In this document: positions 9,199 to 17,987 of the stretch, piece by piece
Layout: every line of letters starts with the position of its first letter
How positions within the stretch are numbered: position 1 is the stretch's first letter
NCBI GenBank assembly: GCA_028284775.1
Contig: JANQRB010000178.1
Location: forward strand, 1 to 64,000
DNA length: 64,000 nucleotides
Source of the DNA: Candidatus Kapaibacterium sp.
GTDB taxonomy: Bacteria > Bacteroidota > Ignavibacteria > Kapaibacteriales > UBA7675
Direction: 5' to 3'
Notes under the pieces: generated by a model
What the model saw: only the letters and a program-made list of their open reading frames with translations
The model's database searches: none
Told to the model about the DNA's origin: nothing
Program-made: the position numbers and the translations under genes

Positions 9199-10248
9199 TT
9201 AGGGTATAAATCGAGTACCTTTATACGAGAATTTAACAGTGTCCGTCTTGAGCGGACATAACTCAAGCTCACATCCCAGAAATGCCCGCAGCACTTCTTT
9301 GTTGCTCTGCGAATGGCTCGAAGCCTTGACACCGAGATATTCACCGCCGTCCGCAATGGCACAGGCAAGCATCAATTGATCGGCCAGATGTTCACCAACC
9401 GGAGCGTCGGAGCGCATATATTCTTCCACGGCATCGGCCAGGCTGTCAGCAACAGTTTCGGCCGCAACACCGCGCCGTCCGAATCCGGTGATTACTTCGG
9501 TAACATTGTCATATGCCATCTCAGCGGTGATGACATTGCCAATGCCACGGCCATGTGGCAGTTCTTCGGCTACTAACTCTTCCGCCTTCCAACCAAGGCG
9601 TTCTCGTAACACCTTGATTTCACGGTCGGCAATGCTCAGCGGTAGATTGAGCACCCGAGCCCTGATCGTCCGCGATCGCAATTGACCACGCTCCATCAAC
9701 TTCAGGGGCTGAAGTGTGCCGGACGACTCGATGTCAGCCATAAAGCGGCCGCCGCCGGCTGGAAAGAAGCCGTAGCGATGGAGTGTACAGGTGACCCGGG
9801 CCCCCATCCGATTGATAAGCGGCACATAGGACTTCGCGAGAAAGTCAAAGGGCGGCGCGGCCGGATTGTGCGTGCCGCCTTCAATAACAAGTTGAGAGCG
9901 CCCTGGAACGGTCAGCAGCGCGGGCAAGACTGTCTGTAAGACTAGGGTCGCGCTGCCAGCCGAACCAATCGCAAAAAAGTACCTACCTGGAGAAATAGTG
10001 ATCGGCCGGAAACTCAGTGTTCGCGAGCCGAGCTGCGCACCCTCGACAGTGGCGCCCGAAATGTCGCGGGCAGCCTGGACGGCCGTCAAATGCTGACGCA
10101 ACAGTCCCGGCTTTTTGCGGCCTGCACGAATGTTGATCATGTGCAGCGGCCGACCGGTAATCATCGATAGTGTCAATGAACTACGCAGTATCTGTCCGCC
10201 GCCTTCGCCTCGGGATCCATCGATTGATATTGCTTTCATTTCATCCAT
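9199..10248 (-). CDS. rtcA: RNA 3'-terminal phosphate cyclase
   Basis: Converts RNA 3'-phosphate ends to 2',3'-cyclic phosphates through a covalent adenylate. Family hallmarks: the N-terminal DGSRGEGGGQILRSSL block (about residues 8-23), GRKKPGLLRQHL, and the C-terminal HLADQLMLACAIADGG segment that holds the adenylated histidine (HLADQ). Length 349 is normal. It lies 136 bases downstream of rtcB on the same strand, so the two are probably co-transcribed under RtcR control. Confidence 0.93.
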   Translation of the reverse strand: MDEMKAISIDGSRGEGGGQILRSSLTLSMITGRPLHMINIRAGRKKPGLLRQHLTAVQAARDISGATVEGAQLGSRTLSFRPITISPGRYFFAIGSAGSATLVLQTVLPALLTVPGRSQLVIEGGTHNPAAPPFDFLAKSYVPLINRMGARVTCTLHRYGFFPAGGGRFMADIESSGTLQPLKLMERGQLRSRTIRARVLNLPLSIADREIKVLRERLGWKAEELVAEELPHGRGIGNVITAEMAYDNVTEVITGFGRRGVAAETVADSLADAVEEYMRSDAPVGEHLADQLMLACAIADGGEYLGVKASSHSQSNKEVLRAFLGCELELCPLKTDTVKFSYKGTRFIP

Positions 10249-10384
10249 AGCAAACGACTATATCTCAAGAGTGCTGATTCAGAAATTGCGATCTGACGTA
10301 CCAGAAGACGCTTTAAACGCCATTTGGCTTCATGTGCTGTAATTTTTTCCGCCGCCCGCAAGGGAGCCCGAGACCATAAGCTGA

Positions 10385-11905
10385 TCAGGCGGCTCCCCTG
10401 GTGCTTTTGTCGGCATCCTTAATCACAAATCGCGCGCTGAGGCGCGCAACCTCACTGGCCAGTCCGGCCTTCGTTACCGATCGCAGCACCTCATCGAAGT
10501 CTTTGTACACAGCCGGCGCCTCGTCACGCGGATACGATCGACAATTGGTCAGGATATCGCGCTCGTGAAACGAACGGTCGACCGCTAGCTGGTCCAGCTC
10601 GCGAATTGCGCGTCGACGCCCCATTTGCCGTCCCGCACCGTGATTGACGCTGAAGCAGGAATGCTCCGCTCCTTGCTCCGCCGCCATTACGACCGAACCC
10701 GACTGCGGATCGCCCGGCAAGAGAATCGGATGTCCGCTGTCATAAAACGGCGTATCTTTGAGCGTATGGTGTCCCGCCGGAAAGGCACGCGTTGCTCCTT
10801 TGCGATGAACCCATTGCAGACGTCCATCGATAACTTCCTGCCTAGCGATGTTGTGAGAGATAAAATACACCAGTTGTCCCCTGACTCCGGGAATAACTTC
10901 CTGAAATGCTTCCAGCACCAGCGCATTGATCAGTAAATGGTTGAGCGTCGCGAAATTTGCGCCCAGCGCCATATCGTTCAGATAAGCATCCGCTTCCGGC
11001 GTCCCCAGCGGCGCATAGACCAACTTCTTATCCTGAGCCGGAAAGGGCAGCGACCATCGTTCAAACTGCTGTTCAAGGGCACGAAACTGCCCGGAGGCGA
11101 GCTGGTAACCGAAGCCGCGTGAACCGCAGTGCGAAAGAAATGCTACATGTCCGTCTCGTAAACCGAAGGCAGCGGCGCGGCGGCGGGCAGTATCGCTGTC
11201 GAGCACCCGTACCACTTCGCATTCGCCGAAATGGTTGCCGCCGCCATAAGAGCCAAGCTGCTCCACTTTGTCGACAAAGGCCGGGAACTGCCCCGAGTCA
11301 ATAAGTCGATCCAGACGATCGGCAAGGGCGGCCTGACTGCCGTCATGGCCCGTGTGGACGGCATCCTCGCAGCGCTCGATCCATTCTTCCGGAATTCCAA
11401 GCGCGCGACACACGGACGCCGATGCGCCTTCCACCGCCACCCGCCGGCCAAGCGCAGCATCGACCGGACGCGATTGGGGCACCGATCGTTGTCCCTTGCC
11501 GGCCCCCGTCGGTGTACGCCGACCGATAGCATCGATTATTGCCCGTCGAATAGAGTGACTGGCAATCTCCTCGGCCGGCAATTCCAGCTGTAGCAGGCTC
11601 ATCGAGCATTTGATGTCGACCCCGACCGGCCCCGGATAGATATGACTGGGCGAGGTCATGACACAGCCGATCGGAGCGCCATAGCCACCGTGGGCATCCG
11701 GGTTGAGCACCAGCCTCGTTACACCCGGCGCGCTGCGCGCGTTGAGAGCTTGCTGCAGACAGGTATCGTCGAACGTGGCGCGGATAGCAGCCGTGCCAAT
11801 AACATCGATTGAGCTACCGCCATGTTCGCCGGGCGCGAACAGTCGACCTTTCGCTTCATCTGTTTCGCGAATATCACTATGATGAATGCTGCTATTGCCT
11901 GTCAT
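10385..11905 (-). CDS. rtcB: RNA-splicing ligase RtcB
   Basis: GTP-dependent ligase joining 2',3'-cyclic phosphate or 3'-phosphate RNA to 5'-OH RNA. Visible motifs: PDAHGGYGAPIG, GVDIKCSM (the manganese cysteine), GGGNHFGECE, SHCGSRGFGYQ and NHGAGRQMGR, which contains the histidine that is guanylylated. I choose the start MTGNSS because AAGGAAGTGAT precedes it; the reading frame extends 42 codons upstream into what looks like promoter DNA. About 506 residues. The GPVGVDIKCSM form differs slightly from E. coli RtcB (GVGYDINCGV) and fits a divergent RtcB branch. No archease gene is adjacent. Confidence 0.93.
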   Translation of the reverse strand: MTGNSSIHHSDIRETDEAKGRLFAPGEHGGSSIDVIGTAAIRATFDDTCLQQALNARSAPGVTRLVLNPDAHGGYGAPIGCVMTSPSHIYPGPVGVDIKCSMSLLQLELPAEEIASHSIRRAIIDAIGRRTPTGAGKGQRSVPQSRPVDAALGRRVAVEGASASVCRALGIPEEWIERCEDAVHTGHDGSQAALADRLDRLIDSGQFPAFVDKVEQLGSYGGGNHFGECEVVRVLDSDTARRRAAAFGLRDGHVAFLSHCGSRGFGYQLASGQFRALEQQFERWSLPFPAQDKKLVYAPLGTPEADAYLNDMALGANFATLNHLLINALVLEAFQEVIPGVRGQLVYFISHNIARQEVIDGRLQWVHRKGATRAFPAGHHTLKDTPFYDSGHPILLPGDPQSGSVVMAAEQGAEHSCFSVNHGAGRQMGRRRAIRELDQLAVDRSFHERDILTNCRSYPRDEAPAVYKDFDEVLRSVTKAGLASEVARLSARFVIKDADKSTRGAA

Positions 11906-12005
11906 AATATCACTTCCTTCGCTGGAGAACTTTACCGTTGATTCGAGTAGTACCTGGCTCGTCGAAACTACCGAGGCTCTACACCTTTGCTTGTCAGTAG
12001 CTGTC

Positions 12006-12020
12006 TCATATCGCGTGCCA
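12006..12020 (-). promoter_or_regulatory. Candidate sigma54 promoter for rtcBA
   Basis: Minus-strand TGGCACGCGATATGA. The -24 part TGGCACG matches the sigma54 consensus exactly and the spacing to the -12 part is right, but the -12 element reads ATGA instead of TTGC (only the central TG matches). It lies about 100 bases before the rtcB start, in the region divergent from rtcR, a sigma54-dependent activator. Position and context support it; the imperfect -12 element keeps this tentative. Confidence 0.42.
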
Positions 12021-12157
12021 GATTCAGGCATGGCCCCCCCGATCTTTGATTTTTTTCTATAACCGAAGCTTTTAAAGTTTTTTGGCGATTGTGCACAAAG
12101 GATGCGCTATCTTGTATTCGCGTATACGAGATTAACTTCTACAGAATGGAGTTGACT

Positions 12158-13765
12158 ATGCAGACAAAAGATACTGTTGTCATTTCGCTTCTGGGCACGC
12201 AACTCGATGCCGGCAAGGGCGATGAACGCTGGCGTCGCTGGCGCCCCAATGTTTCTGTTTGTCAGCATGATGATTTACTCGTCAGCCGCATGGTCTTGCT
12301 TGCGCCCCCGAGTCACAGTCGTCTCACCCGAACGATAGCCAGGGACATCGGCCTGGTGTCGCCTGAAACAAAAGTACAGATCGAGGCGCTTGATCTGGCC
12401 AATCCTTGGGACTTCGAACAGGTGTACTCGGCTTTACGCGATTTCACCGAAAAAATGCGTATTGATGTCGAAACGGAAGAATACCTGGTTCACATTACGA
12501 CCGGTACGCATGTAGAACAAATCTGTCTGTTCCTCTTGACGGAATCGCGCCTTATCCCCGGCAAGCTGTTGCAATCATCACCGCCCGCACGTGATGCCCA
12601 GGCAGACCCGGCCGGCCAGTATCATGTAATCGATCTCGACCTCTCGCGCTACGACAGCATCGCCAGCCGTTTTGCTCGCGAACATCAGCGCGGCGTGGCT
12701 TTTCTGAAAGCGGGCATCGACACGCGCAGCGCCGGATTTAACCGACTGATCGAACGTATCGAATTCGTTGCATTGCGAAGCAGTGCGCCGATCTTATTGA
12801 TGGGCCCCACCGGCGCCGGCAAGTCCAAGTTGGCTCGCCGCATATTTGAGCTGAAGCAGGTAAATCGACAGATCGAAGGGCTATTCGTAGAAGTCAATTG
12901 CGCTACGTTGCGCGGCGACGCTGCGATGTCCACCCTTTTTGGTCATACTCGCGGCGCCTTTACCGGCGCATTAAAAGATCGACCCGGTCTGTTGCGCGCG
13001 GCCGATAAGGGCATGATATTTCTGGATGAAATCGGAGACCTCGGTAGCGATGAACAAGCCATGCTCCTGCGTGCGCTTGAAGAAAAGCGTTTCCTGCCGG
13101 TGGGCGCTGATAAAGAAGTAACGAGTAATTTCCTGCTGATCGCCGGGACAAATCGCGATCTCGGCGAAGCGGTTGCAGGCGGCGGCTTTCGCGAAGATCT
13201 GCTGGCGCGGATCAACCTGTGGAGCTTTAATCTGCCCGCGCTTGCCGAACGCAGCGAAGACATCGAGCCAAATGTCGACCACGAACTACAAGAATACACA
13301 AGGCGCAGCAACCAGCGAGTGACCTTCAACGCGGAAGCCCGTCAGTTGTTTCTGGCCTGGGCGAGCTCGCCGGCGGCGAGTTGGCGAGCAAATTTTCGCG
13401 ACCTGAATGCAGCCATCACGCGCCTGGCAACTCTGGCTTCCGGTGGTCGGATCACGGAAGACCTGGTGCGCGAAGAGATCACCCATCTGGAAGAATCCTG
13501 GAGAAAAGGAGCTGGCGACGCTCCCCGCTCACTTCTGCCCAAAATACTCTCGGCGGAAGAGTTCGCGACTATCGATCCTTTTGATCTTTATCAATTGGAA
13601 GGCGTGGTAGGGGTCTGTCGCGACGCAGCCAGCATTTCCGATGCCGGGCGTCGTCTCTATTCTGTCTCGCGACTTCGTAAGAAGCACATGAACGATGCGG
13701 ACCGTCTGCGTAAATATCTCAAACGCTTTTCCCTGAGCTGGGAGCGCATTAAAGCGGCGTTTTGA
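12158..13765 (+). CDS. rtcR: Sigma54-dependent transcriptional activator RtcR
   Basis: About 535 residues. The N-terminal RtcR sensor domain (about 1-165, a CARF-like fold in the family) begins VVISLLGTQLDAGKG and includes the family segment HITTGTHVEQ. The central AAA+ domain has Walker A GPTGAGKS, the sigma54-contacting GAFTGA loop (inside RGAFTGALKDRPG) and Walker B MIFLDEIGD. A helix-turn-helix region is expected at the C-terminus. The ATG used follows a GGAG stretch. It is divergent from rtcB, the arrangement seen in E. coli, where RtcR senses RNA damage products and switches on rtcBA. Its 3' end overlaps the convergent lipoprotein gene by 17 bases. Confidence 0.92.
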   Translation: MQTKDTVVISLLGTQLDAGKGDERWRRWRPNVSVCQHDDLLVSRMVLLAPPSHSRLTRTIARDIGLVSPETKVQIEALDLANPWDFEQVYSALRDFTEKMRIDVETEEYLVHITTGTHVEQICLFLLTESRLIPGKLLQSSPPARDAQADPAGQYHVIDLDLSRYDSIASRFAREHQRGVAFLKAGIDTRSAGFNRLIERIEFVALRSSAPILLMGPTGAGKSKLARRIFELKQVNRQIEGLFVEVNCATLRGDAAMSTLFGHTRGAFTGALKDRPGLLRAADKGMIFLDEIGDLGSDEQAMLLRALEEKRFLPVGADKEVTSNFLLIAGTNRDLGEAVAGGGFREDLLARINLWSFNLPALAERSEDIEPNVDHELQEYTRRSNQRVTFNAEARQLFLAWASSPAASWRANFRDLNAAITRLATLASGGRITEDLVREEITHLEESWRKGAGDAPRSLLPKILSAEEFATIDPFDLYQLEGVVGVCRDAASISDAGRRLYSVSRLRKKHMNDADRLRKYLKRFSLSWERIKAAF

Positions 13766-14882
13766 AAAAAGCAAAGGCTGTCGGGTTAATGCCTACACTA
13801 TGGCGGGCGAGAATCTGTCCCTCCGGGTCGGCAAGAATTACCTGGCCGGCGCTGGTAAATCGGCGCGCGTTGGCGATCCAGAGTTGACCGTCTAGCGGAT
13901 GAACAGCCAGGCTGTACCACATATTGCGATCTCCGCCATCGTTTGCTATCAACAGCCTTGCCTTATCGACTGCAGTTTCTGAAATGTCGATCGATTCAAT
14001 TCCGCGCAGCGTGATAAAATACAGACTGCTGCGATCGTGACTCAGCACAAAATCATAGCTGATGCTCGGAGTTCGCCAGTGTCGCAATTCGCGATAATTT
14101 GTGATATCAAATTCAATGATACCGCCAAGCGAGTCGTTTTGCGGCCAGGTCGAACTCGGGATATGAATGTAATGAGCATACAGACGATTACTTTCGGGGA
14201 GCGCCATGACGGCAACGGTATTGACTCCGGCAGTGAAGTTAGCAATTTCGCGGCGCTGCTCGATATCCACGATCGATACGGTACCGGCTTTCGCTTCATC
14301 GCTGCGCAGGCTTCCCAGGCCGGAATTAGCGACCGCAAGGAAACGGTCCCAGTGATAGAGCTTTTCCGGCGCCGGACCAACCGGGATACACACTTCGTCT
14401 GCGAGCGTGAGATCTAACAGATCGACCGCCAGCAGGCAGTCCTTGTTGAGTATGCTGACGTAAGCGTGTCGCGGGCTGGTTGCTGCCATAAAACGAGGCG
14501 TAAAGCCCTCCGGAAAGTGGATGCGGCCGATCCAACGGCCCGTGCTTGTGTTGATGCACTCGATCGTCTCGGACGAGGATACCAGGACATAAGCGGTATC
14601 GCCTCGTAGCAGAATGTCATTGGCTGTGTCGCCGAGGCGCAGACCAGGATTGACCCGCCGATAGAAATTGTTGTACAGTGCATTGCTGCTGTCGTCAAGC
14701 CGCGACAGTGTAGCGTTGTCCTGACCCCGAATTCCTTCGCAGACGACATACGCGCCGCTGTTTCCAAGGACAATCGGGGGATCCTCTCCCGGCGAGCTAA
14801 TATCATCCGAGCAGGACAGCGCCGCCAGAACAATCACCGCAATCAGAGGCCAACGAAAATCCAACATTTTCATGCGCCGCAC
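13749..14882 (-). CDS. YncE-like beta-propeller lipoprotein
   Basis: 377 residues with a lipoprotein signal peptide ending in a lipobox ALSC (C about residue 24). The mature protein consists of repeated propeller-blade strands of the YncE/DUF5074 kind, such as DTAYVLVSSSETIECINTS and TVSIVDIEQRREIANF. Surface propeller lipoproteins of this sort include the Bacteroides corrinoid-binding protein BtuG, and they are often paired with a T9SS-sorted surface protein as here (next gene upstream, 32 bases). Corrinoid binding is only an inference: no TonB-dependent receptor is in the window. Start is GTG with AAGGAG ten bases upstream; an ATG three codons later is the alternative. Confidence 0.7.
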   Translation of the reverse strand: MRRMKMLDFRWPLIAVIVLAALSCSDDISSPGEDPPIVLGNSGAYVVCEGIRGQDNATLSRLDDSSNALYNNFYRRVNPGLRLGDTANDILLRGDTAYVLVSSSETIECINTSTGRWIGRIHFPEGFTPRFMAATSPRHAYVSILNKDCLLAVDLLDLTLADEVCIPVGPAPEKLYHWDRFLAVANSGLGSLRSDEAKAGTVSIVDIEQRREIANFTAGVNTVAVMALPESNRLYAHYIHIPSSTWPQNDSLGGIIEFDITNYRELRHWRTPSISYDFVLSHDRSSLYFITLRGIESIDISETAVDKARLLIANDGGDRNMWYSLAVHPLDGQLWIANARRFTSAGQVILADPEGQILARHSVGINPTAFAFFKTPL

Positions 14883-14914
14883 TATCTACTCACTCCTTCT
14901 TGCTTCCCGCAAAA

Positions 14915-15865
14915 CTATTGTCCAAGAATGGCCCGACCGTACCAGCGATCGTTAAGCCAGAGCGCCACTGCGATGACCCCCTGCGCGCGAATGCCAAGCG
15001 GCAGACTGAGATCGGGAGTTGCAAAGTTAAGACTCTGCAGCAATCGCCCATCGAGAGTGTAAAGCTTGCATCGGCCGCGGATCGGCTCGGAACCGCTGCA
15101 TGGGATACGCAGCTCAAGGACATCGTTCCGCAGCGCAATACGCGGTTCAGCGCTGCGCTCCCCTGCGCTGCTGACGAGATGCAATCCCACGACAGCATCG
15201 AGGTCAAATCCCGAGAGGGTCGGATCCCAAAAGGGATGTTGCCGATCGGCAAGGACGAGTTCGGTAATGTCGGTGATCTTGATAAAGCGTATTCGTTCCA
15301 GACCAAGCGTCGCGAGGTCGAATGAATTGCCGCCGCTTACGGCCGGATCGTAGGGATCGGCGCTGCCATTGGTCGGCGTCACACCGGCACAGCCCGTCAG
15401 AGTCCAGGGGTCAAAGGGGAATTCGATGAAATGCAGTCCATCGCTGCTGACGGCAACCTTGGCCGGCTCGGCATAGCTGCGGTCGGTGCCGCCGATGGCG
15501 AAGGCGTTTTCAAAAACAGTGAAGTCGGGTCCGGGCCCATCGACAAGAACAGCATCGCGAAATCCGACGATTATTTCACCGCCGAGGCCCAGCGAAAGAA
15601 TCTGTGTCGGCAGAATCGCAGGCACCGACTCCCCGGCCTCCGGCGCCGGCGGTCCATAAATATTAGCGGGATAATAAACAGCGTCCTGCCCCAGATTCTG
15701 ACCTGAGCCCGGTCGAAAATCAAATACTTCATCGATGCCCGCCGCCGCCTCTTTGGACCAAGCGCTTTGTGAGCACAACGAGAAACACAACAGCAGAACA
15801 AATACTGCAGTTCGCGGTACTTTCGAGAGTGCGAGAGAATGCCAAACTACCCCGGGTCGCTTCAT
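14915..15865 (-). CDS. Secreted surface protein with probable T9SS sorting tail
   Basis: 316 residues with a classical signal peptide (hydrophobic stretch about 20-33). The mature part has a DFTVFENAF/FIEFPFDPW-type beta-rich region found in cell-surface proteins encoded next to YncE-like propellers in Bacteroidota, including FIKITDITEL and GFDLDAVVGLH segments. The last 70 residues (CKLYTLDGRLLQSL ... VALWLNDRWYGRAILGQ) resemble a type A T9SS C-terminal domain, though the match is weaker than that of the protein at 23082-24482. A clear GAGGAA ribosome site precedes the ATG. Forms an operon with the downstream propeller lipoprotein. Confidence 0.68.
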   Translation of the reverse strand: MKRPGVVWHSLALSKVPRTAVFVLLLCFSLCSQSAWSKEAAAGIDEVFDFRPGSGQNLGQDAVYYPANIYGPPAPEAGESVPAILPTQILSLGLGGEIIVGFRDAVLVDGPGPDFTVFENAFAIGGTDRSYAEPAKVAVSSDGLHFIEFPFDPWTLTGCAGVTPTNGSADPYDPAVSGGNSFDLATLGLERIRFIKITDITELVLADRQHPFWDPTLSGFDLDAVVGLHLVSSAGERSAEPRIALRNDVLELRIPCSGSEPIRGRCKLYTLDGRLLQSLNFATPDLSLPLGIRAQGVIAVALWLNDRWYGRAILGQ

Positions 15866-15984
15866 TGTGTGTTCCTCACGCGATTAAACTGATTTGCAGG
15901 TGAATCTCGGATTTCCGCCTCCTTAGCTAAAACCGGATGAAATCTACATTGGCAACTCCCGACTGGCTACAGGATTCCCGCGTG

Positions 15985-16200
15985 TCAGACCGTCTGGCGA
16001 TCGCGGAAGCCGTAGGGACAATGGCGGCAGCCGCTTTGACAGCAATAGCCGCGCTGAAGATGTTTCAGACGGGTAAAAACGAGCAATTCAGTTTCCGGAT
16101 CGATATAGTATAACTGACCTTCTTCACAGGCCCTATCGTGCAGCAACTGCCATGCCTCGCCGACTGGCGTATTCAGATTTGATTCAGTGCTAGATTTCAC
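15985..16200 (-). CDS. DUF5522 cysteine-rich small protein
   Basis: 71 residues. The C-terminal half has the DUF5522 pattern: YYIDPETELLVFTRLKHLQRG followed by CCQSGCRHCPYGF, with four cysteines in a probable metal-binding cluster. The molecular function of the family is not known to me. It lies about 120 bases upstream of the surface-protein gene on the same strand and is divergent from the DUF6580 transporter. Confidence 0.8.
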   Translation of the reverse strand: MKSSTESNLNTPVGEAWQLLHDRACEEGQLYYIDPETELLVFTRLKHLQRGYCCQSGCRHCPYGFRDRQTV

Positions 16201-16371
16201 TGGGCGCTTTCAGGTAAATGGCTGTTCAGTACGATCCGGCTTCAAGAGCCTTCGAAATTAGAGTTTTCAAATGTATCCTCAAACTTGTAATTTTGCGGCC
16301 TGACAGAATTGCGAAAATCAACATTTTTTGACGTCGACTTATTCAACTGGACGGGTATGAAAGGATTTACG

Positions 16372-16920
16372 ATGACGCCACGCCTTAAAGTTTTGACGGG
16401 AATAATATGCATCGCCGCGCTCTCGCGCCTGTTGCCGCATATCCCCAATTTCACGCCGGTAGTCTCGATGGCGCTGTTTGGCGGCATGCTGTTCAGCGAC
16501 CGGCGCGTCGCTTTTGCGGTGCCCGTGATCGCCATGTTGTTGAGTGACGCTCTGCTTACGATTTTTCCAATCTGGGGTGGATTTTACGAAGGCTTTTGGG
16601 TAACCTATCTGGCCTTTATAGGCGTTGTGGCGATCGGCATGCTTATTCGCAATAATATTACGATTGGCCGGACATTTGCGGCGGTGGGCGCCAGCTCGGT
16701 CCTTTTCTTTGTGATTACGAATTTCCAGGCCTGGATTTACAGCGCTTTCTATCCGAAAACGATGGCGGGTCTGCTCGCCTGTTACGAAGCGGCCATTCCC
16801 TTCTTCACCTACAGTATTGCCGGTAACCTGGTCTACTCCGCATTGTTGCTCGGCAGCTTCGCTATCATTCGTCACAAACTGCCCTCTCTTGGCATTCAAC
16901 AGCTCGCCCCTACGAGCTGA
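16372..16920 (+). CDS. DUF6580 family membrane protein, putative transporter component
   Basis: About 182 residues with five or six membrane segments. It opens with an LSRLLPHIPNFTPVVSMALFGGMLF stretch, followed by acidic/polar loops and a FVITNFQAWIYSAFYP segment, matching DUF6580 proteins, which look like ECF-transporter substrate-binding (S) components. The ATG chosen has AAAGGA seven bases upstream; earlier in-frame starts at 16357 and 16309 have poorer sites. The neighbours (surface propeller and surface protein) suggest uptake of a cofactor, but the substrate is unknown. Confidence 0.72.
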   Translation: MTPRLKVLTGIICIAALSRLLPHIPNFTPVVSMALFGGMLFSDRRVAFAVPVIAMLLSDALLTIFPIWGGFYEGFWVTYLAFIGVVAIGMLIRNNITIGRTFAAVGASSVLFFVITNFQAWIYSAFYPKTMAGLLACYEAAIPFFTYSIAGNLVYSALLLGSFAIIRHKLPSLGIQQLAPTS

Positions 16921-16945
16921 ATGCGGAATTTCTCAGGCAAATAAA

Positions 16946-16976
16946 AAATCCCTCTGGCTGAACGCCGGAGGGATTT
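16946..16976 (-). terminator. Rho-independent terminator, possibly bidirectional
   Basis: Stem AAATCCCTCTGGC / GCCGGAGGGATTT (13 pairs, one G-U) with a 5-base loop. The T-run lies on the minus strand, serving the DUF948 gene that ends at 17004. It also sits just after the DUF6580 stop, so it may stop both convergent transcripts. Confidence 0.8.
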
Positions 16977-17003
16977 GTATTTCGGCAAGATTCGTCCGGC
17001 CTG

Positions 17004-17468
17004 TCAGCCGTCCCTGCCAGCTTTGCCATTCTTACTATTATCCGTCAGTACCGAAGCAAAAACCTGCACGGCTTTGCTCGTGCCGGATACAACAGCTCCG
17101 ATTTGCTTGATAGGTTCGATAATCCGATTTTCGAGATCACGTTCGATCGCGGCCACCCGTGTTGTAATTCCCGCAACTTCAGAGACAACGGTATCGGTAT
17201 GATCCAATTGTTTGTCGATCTTGGCTGATATGCTGATACTGTGCTTGCTCGTTTCTTCCAGATTCGCCAGAATCGGAGCACTACGATGTTTCAGATCCTT
17301 GATTTGGTCGAAGGCCGCGCTCAATACCGCCTCTGTGTTTTTTAGGCCGGCAGTCAAATCCTTAACGATGGAGCCGAGCCGAAAAATCAAATACCAGCAT
17401 AAAACCGCGAATGAAAACAGTGCAATGATTGCGCACAGGTACAGCATTATTTGAACTTCGTCGGTCAT
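17004..17468 (-). CDS. DUF948 (YtxG-like) membrane-anchored coiled-coil protein
   Basis: 154 residues: one N-terminal membrane helix (about 8-28), then a long helical region with heptad-like spacing (about 35-140) and a short charged tail. This is the layout of DUF948/YtxG proteins, which are usually encoded beside YtxH-domain proteins, as here (30 bases downstream of the YtxH gene). In Bacillus the pair is linked to general stress; the molecular role is unknown. A strong terminator follows. Confidence 0.75.
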   Translation of the reverse strand: MTDEVQIMLYLCAIIALFSFAVLCWYLIFRLGSIVKDLTAGLKNTEAVLSAAFDQIKDLKHRSAPILANLEETSKHSISISAKIDKQLDHTDTVVSEVAGITTRVAAIERDLENRIIEPIKQIGAVVSGTSKAVQVFASVLTDNSKNGKAGRDG

Positions 17469-17498
17469 AGCAATTCACTCGCTCTCCTTTTGAGAATA

Positions 17499-17987
17499 TC
17501 AGGCGGATTTTTCCTCACTGTCCTTACCGGCGTCGGTACCGTTTTCGGCTACGCTCTCGCCCGAATTGTGCATTTCACTGCGAAAGGCCTCGGCAGCTTC
17601 ATGGGCCGCGCCGCGAACGCGATTGATATTTCCTTTCAACTCAGCCTGAGCTGTGTTGACGCGTTCACGCGCTTCGCCGATTAATCCTTCGGCTTCGTAC
17701 AGCAAATGGCTTGCCTGTTCTTTCGTGGTCTGGACCAGCTCATCCGCTTTCATTTTGCCTTCGTTAACAAGGCGTCCCACGCGCTCGCGATTGTGATGCG
17801 CGAAGTCGCTGGCTCGATTGTAAACGTCACCATACACTTCGTTCGACTTCTCTGCGATTTCGCGACGCAGCTCCGAGCCGCTTTTCGGTGCAAAGAGCAG
17901 CGCCGTTATTGCGCCGACGGCACTGCCGAACAAGGCTCCCAAAACAAAGCCCTTGGCATAAGATTCATGCGAATTGTTGCTACTCAT
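17499..17987 (-). CDS. YtxH-domain protein
   Basis: 162 residues. The N-terminal YtxH segment (about 8-40) is a glycine-rich membrane helix, GFVLGALFGSAVGAITALLFAPKSG, followed by LRREIAEKSNEV. The rest is a charged amphipathic helix rich in Glu, Lys and Ala, resembling LEA-like stress proteins and GvpP. A GAGG ribosome site supports this ATG rather than one eight codons upstream. First gene of the pair with the DUF948 protein; likely envelope or stress related. Confidence 0.8.
   Translation of the reverse strand: MSSNNSHESYAKGFVLGALFGSAVGAITALLFAPKSGSELRREIAEKSNEVYGDVYNRASDFAHHNRERVGRLVNEGKMKADELVQTTKEQASHLLYEAEGLIGEARERVNTAQAELKGNINRVRGAAHEAAEAFRSEMHNSGESVAENGTDAGKDSEEKSA

Noticed and set aside
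10249..10384. Hairpin GGGAGCC...GGCTCCC between rtcB and rtcA as terminator
   Set aside because: The stem includes the end of rtcB coding and has no T-run after it on the minus strand, so not a convincing terminator.
11906..12157. Second sigma54-type site in the rtcR direction
   Set aside because: GG and GC spacing around 12080-12110 is not 10 bases, so no plus-strand site meets the consensus.
15866..16371. Cobalamin riboswitch near the putative uptake genes
   Set aside because: No GCCACTG B12 box or supporting helices were found on either strand.
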